From assembly GCA_031279965.1 (NCBI GenBank), contig JAITHM010000151.1, positions 1 to 10,888 of the forward strand: a stretch of 10,888 nt of DNA, written 5' to 3'. The notes under the pieces were generated by a model that saw only the letters and a program-made list of their open reading frames with translations, was not told the origin of the DNA and ran no database searches. The stretch comes from Spirochaetaceae bacterium (GTDB lineage Bacteria > Spirochaetota > Spirochaetia > Treponematales > Breznakiellaceae). The position numbers and the translations under genes are program-made. This document shows, in pieces, positions 6,651-10,888 of this stretch; position 1 is the first letter of the stretch; every line of letters starts with the position of its first letter.

Positions 6651-7280
6651 CTATGCCCTCTGCTTCTTTACCGCCTGCCTGACAACCACAATGCTCTTGT
6701 TCACACCAGGCACAGCACCACCTACCAGCACGAGGCAATTTTCCACATCAATCTTAATCACCTTAAGACTTAGTACGGTAACTTTTTCACGCCCCATCCT
6801 GCCCGGCAACTTCACATTTTTGAAGGTCTTATGCGGATATGTTGACTGACCTGTCGAACCAGGCTCACGATGAAATTTTGAACCGTGAGTCTTACGCCCG
6901 CCACCAAAACCCCAGCGCTTCACAACCCCCTGAAAACCCTTCCCCTTCGAAATACCACTAACATCAATATAGCGGCAATCTTCAAGAAGCTCGACACCCA
7001 ATGCATCACCAACCTTACATTCCTTTGAAAAATCACGGAATTCCATAAGGCGTTTTTTCGGTGTTATTCCTTCAGAATACTGCCCTTTTTCAGGCTTACT
7101 CACCCGCGACTCCTTAGCATCATCCACACCAAGAAGCACAGCATCATAGCCGTCTTTTTCTTTCATTTTTTGAGCAATCACAGTATTCGCATCTACCCGG
7201 AGAACTGTAACCGCTACAAGATTTCCGTCATTATCAAACACTTGTGTCATGCCAACCTTTTTGGCCAAAAGCCCCAACAT
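6651..7280 (-). CDS. rplC: 50S ribosomal protein L3
   Basis: L3 is an assembly initiator of the large subunit, with a loop reaching the peptidyl-transferase centre. The 209-residue product has normal length and shows MLGLLAKKVGMTQVFD at the start, DVSGISKGKGFQGVVKRWGF (106-125), GGGRKTHGSKFHREPGSTGQ (126-145) and PGRMGREKVTVLSLKV near the C-terminus. The ATG at 7280 has GGAG 6 nt upstream. Unlike the other joints of this operon, the gap to rpsJ is 89 nt and contains a tandem repeat and a short hairpin that could hide this GGAG, so rplC translation may be less coupled to its upstream neighbour than the rest. Confidence 0.97.
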   Translation of the reverse strand: MLGLLAKKVGMTQVFDNDGNLVAVTVLRVDANTVIAQKMKEKDGYDAVLLGVDDAKESRVSKPEKGQYSEGITPKKRLMEFRDFSKECKVGDALGVELLEDCRYIDVSGISKGKGFQGVVKRWGFGGGRKTHGSKFHREPGSTGQSTYPHKTFKNVKLPGRMGREKVTVLSLKVIKIDVENCLVLVGGAVPGVNKSIVVVRQAVKKQRA

Positions 7281-7286
7281 ACATTA

Positions 7287-7299
7287 CTCCAGTACGGAG
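7287..7299 (-). promoter_or_regulatory. Small hairpin over the rplC ribosome binding site
   Basis: On the minus strand CTCC (7296-7299) and GGAG (7287-7290) are complementary, with a 5-nt loop between them. The GGAG is the likely Shine-Dalgarno of rplC, 6 nt before its ATG. Pairing would block it. The stem is only 4 bp, so it may be a chance match or a weak tuning element. Confidence 0.3.
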
Positions 7300-7337
7300 C
7301 GAATAGAAAACGGCAAACAGCGAATAGCAGTATTCCT

Positions 7338-7372
7338 TCCACTATCCACTATCCACTATCCACTATCCACTA
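7338..7372 (-). repeat. Five tandem copies of TAGTGGA after rpsJ
   Basis: Five perfect, uninterrupted copies of a 7-bp unit (TAGTGGA on the minus strand) begin exactly at the rpsJ stop codon, whose TAG is the first three bases of copy one. As 7 is not a multiple of 3, the TAG in successive copies falls in all three reading frames. A second small duplication, agcgaatag on the plus strand, lies beside it at 7298-7306 and 7319-7327. Together they fill most of the 89-nt gap before rplC. Such short tandem heptamers resemble the intergenic repeats described in heterocystous cyanobacteria; common origin is not implied. Confidence 0.9.
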
Positions 7373-7678
7373 CTGCTTTATCTCAACATCAACACCCGCA
7401 GGAAGCTCAAGCTTCATAAGCGAATCCATCACCTCCGGAGAGGGGTCGATAATATCAATAAGGCGCTTATGCGTCCTCATCTCAAACTGTTCGCGCGATT
7501 TTTTATTCACATGCGGCGAACGCAATACGGTAAATTTATTTATCCGCGTGGGAAGCGGTATCGGGCCAGTAACTTTCGCCCCCGCCTTAACCACCGTGCC
7601 GACTATTGACTTTGCACTCTGATCGATAAGCTCGACATCAAAGCCGCGTAACCTCACGCGAATCCGTTCTTTACCCAT
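7370..7678 (-). CDS. rpsJ: 30S ribosomal protein S10 (NusE)
   Basis: S10 is in the head of the small subunit and also acts as NusE, joining NusB and NusG in transcription antitermination. The 102-residue product has the standard length and signatures: ERIRVRLRGFDVELIDQSA at the start, GAKVTGPIPLPTRINKFTVLRSPHVNKKSREQFEMRTHKR in the middle (read as blocks around residues 33-44 and 45-71) and the C-terminal LPAGVDVEIKQ. The ATG at 7678 is 11 nt after the tuf stop, with a GGCGGA-type Shine-Dalgarno that starts in that stop codon. The gap after tuf is too short for a separate S10 leader of the E. coli type, so S10 probably shares the tuf transcript. Confidence 0.98.
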   Translation of the reverse strand: MGKERIRVRLRGFDVELIDQSAKSIVGTVVKAGAKVTGPIPLPTRINKFTVLRSPHVNKKSREQFEMRTHKRLIDIIDPSPEVMDSLMKLELPAGVDVEIKQ

Positions 7679-7689
7679 TACTTGTCCGC

Positions 7690-8880
7690 CTATTCAATAA
7701 TCTCGGTAACCTGTCCCGATGCAACGGTCTTACCACCTTCACGGATAGCAAACCGCAAACCCTTTTCCATCGCAATTGGATGAATAAGTTCTCCAATAAT
7801 CTCGGTATTATCGCCCGGCATAACCATTTCTTTGCCATCAGGAAGCTTTACTGTTCCCGTAATATCTGTTGTACGGAAGTAAAACTGCGGCCGGTAACCG
7901 GTAAAGAACGGCGTTTTACGCCCTCCCTCATCGGCAGAAAGACAGTAAATCTGTCCTTTAAATTTACTGTGCGGAGTAATCGAACCCGTCTTGGCAAGAA
8001 CCTGCCCACGCTCAACCTCTTTTTTGTCGACACCACGGAGAAGCGCACCGATATTATCGCCAGCCTGACCTTCATCAAGCAGCTTATTAAACATTTCAAT
8101 ACCAGTAATAGTAGTCTTCTTTGTAGGTTTAATACCGACAATTTCAATTTCTTCGTTAAGCTTGACAATTCCACGCTCAACTTTACCGGTAACAACCGTA
8201 CCACGCCCAGAAATCGTGAAAACATCTTCAATAGGCATAAGAAAGGGCTTATCGCTGTCGCGCTGCGGATCGGGGAAATAATTGTCCATTGCATCAAGAA
8301 GCTCGTCAATACACTTTGTTGAATCAGGATTATCAGGCTCAGACATCGCCTTAAACGCCGACCCCTTGATAATCGGTATCTTGTCGCCAGGAAATCCGTT
8401 CTGAGTAAGCACATCACGAACTTCTTCTTCAACAAGGTCAATAAGCTCCGGATCCTCAAGCTGATCAATCTTATTAAGGAAGACAATCATATTAGGAACA
8501 CCCACCTGACGGGCGAGAATAATATGCTCCCGCGTCTGCGGCATGACCGAATCCGGCGCGGAAACAACAAGTATCGCACCGTCCATCTGGGCCGCACCGG
8601 TAATCATATTCTTGATATAGTCGGCGTGACCAGGACAGTCGATATGGGCATAATGCCGCTTCTCGGACTGATACTCAAGATGCCGTGTATTAATCGTGAT
8701 ACCACGCGCTTTTTCCTCCGGCGCGTTATCGATTTCATCGTATTTCATCACCTTATCGCCATACTTCTTGCCGCAGTGCATGGTGATAGCCGCCGAAAGA
8801 GTCGTCTTACCATGGTCGACGTGACCAATCGTGCCGACATTCATGTGAACTTTCGTTCTATTAAATTTATCCTTTGCCAT
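7690..8880 (-). CDS. tuf: Translation elongation factor EF-Tu
   Basis: EF-Tu is the GTPase that brings aminoacyl-tRNA to the ribosomal A site. The 396-residue product is complete. It has the P-loop GHVDHGKT (19-26), switch I RGITIN with Thr62, DCPGH at 81-85 with catalytic His85, and NKID at 136-139 for guanine recognition. GSAFKA and two beta-barrel domains follow, with RGTVVTGKVERG, FFTGYRPQFYFRTTDITG and the end RFAIREGGKTVASGQVTEIIE. The ATG at 8880 has an excellent AAGGAGG Shine-Dalgarno. Having tuf in front of rpsJ, without fusA, rpsG and rpsL immediately upstream, fits treponemes. Two candidate promoters and a structured region lie upstream. Confidence 0.99.
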   Translation of the reverse strand: MAKDKFNRTKVHMNVGTIGHVDHGKTTLSAAITMHCGKKYGDKVMKYDEIDNAPEEKARGITINTRHLEYQSEKRHYAHIDCPGHADYIKNMITGAAQMDGAILVVSAPDSVMPQTREHIILARQVGVPNMIVFLNKIDQLEDPELIDLVEEEVRDVLTQNGFPGDKIPIIKGSAFKAMSEPDNPDSTKCIDELLDAMDNYFPDPQRDSDKPFLMPIEDVFTISGRGTVVTGKVERGIVKLNEEIEIVGIKPTKKTTITGIEMFNKLLDEGQAGDNIGALLRGVDKKEVERGQVLAKTGSITPHSKFKGQIYCLSADEGGRKTPFFTGYRPQFYFRTTDITGTVKLPDGKEMVMPGDNTEIIGELIHPIAMEKGLRFAIREGGKTVASGQVTEIIE

Positions 8881-8914
8881 CGTGCTCCTCCTTCAATATC
8901 TATGGGCACTCTAA

Positions 8915-8942
8915 TTTTTACCGGGCTATTCTGACATATCAA
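8915..8942 (-). promoter_or_regulatory. tuf: Candidate proximal tuf promoter (P2)
   Basis: Minus-strand TTGATA (8937-8942; 5 of 6 to the -35 consensus) and TAAAAA (8915-8920; 4 of 6 to the -10 consensus) are separated by 16 bp. A run of nine T on the transcribed-sense strand (8941-8949) overlaps the upstream side and could act like an UP element. Transcription would begin about 28 nt before the tuf ATG, leaving a very short leader with a strong Shine-Dalgarno. The -10 is imperfect. Confidence 0.4.
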
Positions 8943-8984
8943 AAAAAAATATGCAAGTCCCTAAGGCGCAAACATTCGTATGGA

Positions 8985-9161
8985 AAGATAAAACAGACAC
9001 TGAAGGCAAGCCGGCTCGCCGGAAGACTTTCTGTCGTGTTCCACCTGTCCCATGGGACGCGCTTTCGCCCGCCGCCCGCACGAAGCCGCACATTAATCGG
9101 CCCCATCCCCATGCTGCAAGAGTTGCTGTCTTCAGCATGATGAGTGGTTTGGACACCCATC
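8985..9161 (-). ncRNA. Candidate structured RNA or long tuf leader
   Basis: This stretch has no convincing gene but strong pairing potential on the minus strand. Hairpin 1 pairs GATGGGTG (9154-9161) with CACTCATC (9139-9146), 8 bp with one G-U, around a 7-nt loop. Hairpin 2, directly after, pairs the arms at 9133-9139 and 9110-9116 and continues as AAGA/TCTT past one bulged base, with a 7-nt loop. Further on, ATGGGGC and GTCCCAT can pair at distance, GTCCCATGGGAC (9047-9058) is a perfect palindrome, and CCGGC/GCCGG lies at 9011-9022. Bases 9001-9120 are 64% G+C, flanked by about 37% on both sides, a common sign of structured RNA in such genomes. I find no match to the tmRNA, RNase P, SRP or tRNA signatures I know. 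The 3' end is uncertain: TTTTATC at about 8984-8990, or continuation into tuf. Confidence 0.35.
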
Positions 9162-9164
9162 CTT

Positions 9165-9193
9165 ACTCTATCCAGACAGATAATTTTTGTCAA
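9165..9193 (-). promoter_or_regulatory. Near-consensus sigma70-type promoter (P1)
   Basis: On the minus strand a perfect -35 TTGACA (9188-9193) is followed after exactly 17 bp by TAGAGT (9165-9170; 4 of 6 to TATAAT). The box begins 4 nt after the stop codon of the cytidylyltransferase gene, in a local A+T-rich patch (15 of 40 G+C at 9161-9200). Predicted transcription starts near 9158, within the first arm of the first hairpin downstream. It would drive the structured region and, unless terminated, tuf and the ribosomal genes about 280 nt further on. Confidence 0.6.
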
Positions 9194-9197
9194 GTGG

Positions 9198-9887
9198 CTA
9201 AATTTTAAAATTGCTGCTTGCGGCGGCAATGACAGCTGTGCCGGTATAACGCGCCGGCGGGACAGGAAGTTTTGCAAAAAGCGTTTGGGCGTACTGGTAG
9301 TCATCAGCAGTGTCAACAGTAAGTCTGATATGAGGAGCTTTCCAGCGGGAGGGGGCAAGCGGCCTATGCAGTGTAAAGATTTCAGGATGCATATAAAGGT
9401 ACGGACATACATGTTCGCGCTCGTATGGAGTACTGCTTTCGGCATCAGCACGGAGAAGCGCGGCAGCGGAAACACTTTCAACACCGGCTCCATAGGGCAA
9501 TCCCGAATAGGCGGCATAATCTGCATCCAGACCGGCAGCCTCGTCATTAATTTTTTCGGCGGCATCGGCAAAGACAAAAGGGTTATCGCCCGTTGCACGG
9601 ATAATCCGGCAATTACCGGCATCAAGCGCAAAGTGCCGGACTGCCGCCGCATACCGGCCAAGCACATCTTCTTTGGATCCGGCAAAGAGGTTGAAGCCGG
9701 CAGCAAAGGCCAATGGAGTAAAGGCCTCGGCAGCATCATGCGGGCAGGCAAGAATTTTTATATCACACTGCACCGCATTAAGCGCCTGCATCACCCGCAC
9801 AACAAGCGGCTCTCCGCCAAGATCAAGTATTGCCTTGCGGGGCAGCCGTGATGAATCCAGCCGCGCCTGGACAATCAACGCCGTCAT
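9198..9887 (-). CDS. SpsF-like cytidylyltransferase family protein
   Basis: The 229-residue product belongs to the COG1861 / SpsF branch of the CMP-sugar cytidylyltransferase family, relatives of CMP-KDO and CMP-sialate synthetases. Visible signs: the N-terminal nucleotide-binding stretch ALIVQARLDSSRLPRKAI (3-20), GSKEDVLGRY (70-79), RATGDNP (97-103) with the likely metal-binding Asp101, GLPYGAGVESVSAAAL (129-144), REHVCPYLY (157-165) and IRLTVDTADDY (187-197). It should transfer CMP from CTP to an acidic sugar for surface or flagellar glycan synthesis; the substrate cannot be read from the sequence. It is cytosolic, with no signal peptide. The ATG at 9887 forms an ATGA overlap with the upstream DUF4105 gene, so the two are co-translated. 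No NeuB-like synthase or glycosyltransferase is visible nearby. Confidence 0.85.
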   Translation of the reverse strand: MTALIVQARLDSSRLPRKAILDLGGEPLVVRVMQALNAVQCDIKILACPHDAAEAFTPLAFAAGFNLFAGSKEDVLGRYAAAVRHFALDAGNCRIIRATGDNPFVFADAAEKINDEAAGLDADYAAYSGLPYGAGVESVSAAALLRADAESSTPYEREHVCPYLYMHPEIFTLHRPLAPSRWKAPHIRLTVDTADDYQYAQTLFAKLPVPPARYTGTAVIAAASSNFKI

Positions 9888-10888
9888 TTTTGCCTTCGCA
9901 GACCAGCAGAAATCAGCTTGCGCAGCATAATACGAGGCACACCGAGCATGTATGAAATGGGCAATAGTACGGCAATGACAAATCCATTATTCTGATAATA
10001 TGATGGCACAATAGTAATAATACGGCTTAACAACGCCGCAAGAAAGACATACGTCCACAGCATGCAGAGAACATTCTCATAAATACGAGCTTTTTTTTCA
10101 TTGTTCGTTACTGCAAGCAGAGCGCCAAACGGCACCGCAAGAAGCAGCAACGGATTGACAAAAAGCACATTGCTATTTTCAAAAGTATAATCATGATTGG
10201 TAAAGAATGTCAGAAAAAAAAGCAGACTCCCGGCAATACCAAAAACTATCCCTAGCAGAGCATGTCCGGCCCCCAGAAGACGGCGGGCAAGACCGGCATT
10301 TTTCTTTTTGAAAATTTCAAGCTGGTAAAAAAACAGTGCGATGAGTACGCCCACAGCAAGCGCTCCGCCAAGGCTGTTCCAGGGAGCCTCCAACACCGGC
10401 GCACGACGTGCCGTATAGATGTTCTCGACCTGGGAAACAAGTTTGTGCTGTGCGCCATCGGCTGCGGTGTATGAAAAACCTTCAATAAAACGCCCTACTT
10501 CGGACGGTAAAAACATTTCCTGCCAAACAGAGACCGGCTTATCAATTACCTGTCCCATCCAAAAATTAAGAAGCCAATCCCACACCGGATGAGCCGCAGT
10601 ATGCCGCCGCACGTGGCCGCGCAGGGTAAGGCGTCCAGGAGTTTCAAGTGCCTGCTGGGAGAGTGTACCGCCAATCACCGTATCTAAATTACGCAAGATC
10701 CTCGTTACACAATTATCAGTAAAATGATTGTAAAGATAGTTACGATTTTCCGGCTGCACATCGTGTTCGGCAAGACGGAAAAGTTCAAGCTTTTGTGCTG
10801 CATCAAGATCAAGCGTGTAGAGCGTAACACTGCGGTCGGTCTCGATAAAACGGTTGATTACCGAAGCGGCATTACTTACAGATGTCGT
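9884..10888 (-). CDS. DUF4105 (Lnb N-terminal domain) membrane protein, 5' end outside window
   Basis: The frame is open from the window edge, giving 334 residues of the C-terminal part. Although a GTG occurs at 10759, in-frame coding continues upstream of it (LDLDAAQKLELFRLAEHD), so the true start lies outside. Residues 49-66 carry the DUF4105 signature YLYNHFTDNCVTRI, with Cys60 the conserved cysteine. Residues 102-137 carry the W-D-W...LG-like, D-x-P and EMFLPSEV pattern typical of the family. Five hydrophobic segments follow at about 171-189, 206-228, 241-260, 272-293 and 302-317, with the FFTNHDY...N..LF..NPL motif between the second and third. The basic C-terminus is probably cytoplasmic. 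In Bacteroides, proteins with this domain (Lnb) N-acylate lipoproteins using a catalytic cysteine; the same role here is inference. It overlaps the cytidylyltransferase by 4 nt. Confidence 0.8.
   Translation of the reverse strand, partial: TTSVSNAASVINRFIETDRSVTLYTLDLDAAQKLELFRLAEHDVQPENRNYLYNHFTDNCVTRILRNLDTVIGGTLSQQALETPGRLTLRGHVRRHTAAHPVWDWLLNFWMGQVIDKPVSVWQEMFLPSEVGRFIEGFSYTAADGAQHKLVSQVENIYTARRAPVLEAPWNSLGGALAVGVLIALFFYQLEIFKKKNAGLARRLLGAGHALLGIVFGIAGSLLFFLTFFTNHDYTFENSNVLFVNPLLLLAVPFGALLAVTNNEKKARIYENVLCMLWTYVFLAALLSRIITIVPSYYQNNGFVIAVLLPISYMLGVPRIMLRKLISAGLRRQK

Noticed and set aside
6649..6738. 30-codon upstream extension of rplD
   Set aside because: It overlaps the end of rplC, is cysteine-rich and unlike L4; the ATG at 6648 has a good Shine-Dalgarno and the normal L4 N-terminus.
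4527..7900. Shared CCGGTTACCGG palindrome in rplV (near 4530) and tuf (near 7890)
   Set aside because: Both are Gly-Tyr-Arg codons within conserved protein motifs, so codon choice explains the match without a DNA-level element.
8941..8955. T9 tract on the minus strand as a rho-independent terminator
   Set aside because: The sequence before it forms only a poor stem (2 bp plus 5 bp with a bulge and a 13-nt loop). A T-run alone is insufficient, and it may instead be part of the P2 promoter region.
8881..9197. Known RNAs (tmRNA, SRP RNA, RNase P RNA, tRNA) in the tuf upstream region
   Set aside because: I looked for the SRP core (GGAAG...AGCAG), the RNase P GAGGAAAGTC block, tmRNA ends and the tRNA T-loop on both strands and found none; this was by eye, without covariance models.
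8951..9208. Plus-strand 85-codon and minus-strand 76-codon frames in the tuf upstream region
   Set aside because: Neither has a Shine-Dalgarno at a proper distance, both include promoter-like sequence, and the region's pairing and G+C pattern is better explained by RNA structure.
8939..9751. 270-codon minus-strand frame crossing the cytidylyltransferase and the non-coding region
   Set aside because: It is out of frame with the recognised protein and runs through both promoters and the T9 tract; nothing in its sequence resembles a known family.
9144..9851. 235-codon open frame on the plus strand opposite the cytidylyltransferase gene
   Set aside because: It lies antisense to a gene with clear family motifs, has no recognisable domain, and its low-complexity composition fits a frame shadow of G+C-richer coding DNA.

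Overview
This window is the front part of a bacterial S10-spc ribosomal protein operon, read entirely on the minus strand. It is preceded by two unrelated genes, a sugar-nucleotide type cytidylyltransferase and a DUF4105 membrane protein. The organism is probably a spirochaete, most likely Treponema-like. EF-Tu has a treponemal character (for example HLEYQSEKRHYAHID after switch I), and tuf sits directly in front of rpsJ, the arrangement I recall from Treponema pallidum. This rests on remembered family sequences, not on a search.

Layout in transcription order, from high to low coordinates: a 3'-terminal fragment of a DUF4105/Lnb-like membrane protein (9884-10888); an SpsF-like cytidylyltransferase overlapping it by ATGA (9198-9887); a 317-nt non-coding region (8881-9197); then tuf, rpsJ, rplC, rplD, rplW, rplB, rpsS, rplV, rpsC, rplP, rpmC, rpsQ, rplN, rplX, rplE, rpsN, rpsH and the start of rplF, which runs off the left edge. 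Gaps between the ribosomal genes are mostly 0-30 nt, with two overlaps (rplD/rplW and rplX/rplE). Most genes have a clear Shine-Dalgarno. The one wide gap is the 89 nt between rpsJ and rplC. It holds five tandem copies of a 7-bp repeat and a small hairpin over the rplC ribosome binding site.

Together the operon supplies EF-Tu and most of the early-assembling and tunnel/peptidyl-transferase proteins of both subunits, so one transcript from upstream of tuf would co-express elongation factor and ribosome parts. The least ordinary part is the 317-nt region before tuf. It starts with a near-consensus sigma70-type promoter 4 nt after the cytidylyltransferase stop. That is followed by two back-to-back hairpins and a G+C-rich island (77 of 120 bases at 9001-9120, against about 37% on both sides), then by a second, weaker promoter close to tuf. 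No coding region explains it, so it is either a long structured 5' leader or a separate small RNA.

Other oddities are a 44-residue Lys/Ala/Thr/Glu-rich N-terminal extension on L5, a roughly 10-residue insertion in S17, and TTG and GTG starts for rpsS and rpsC.
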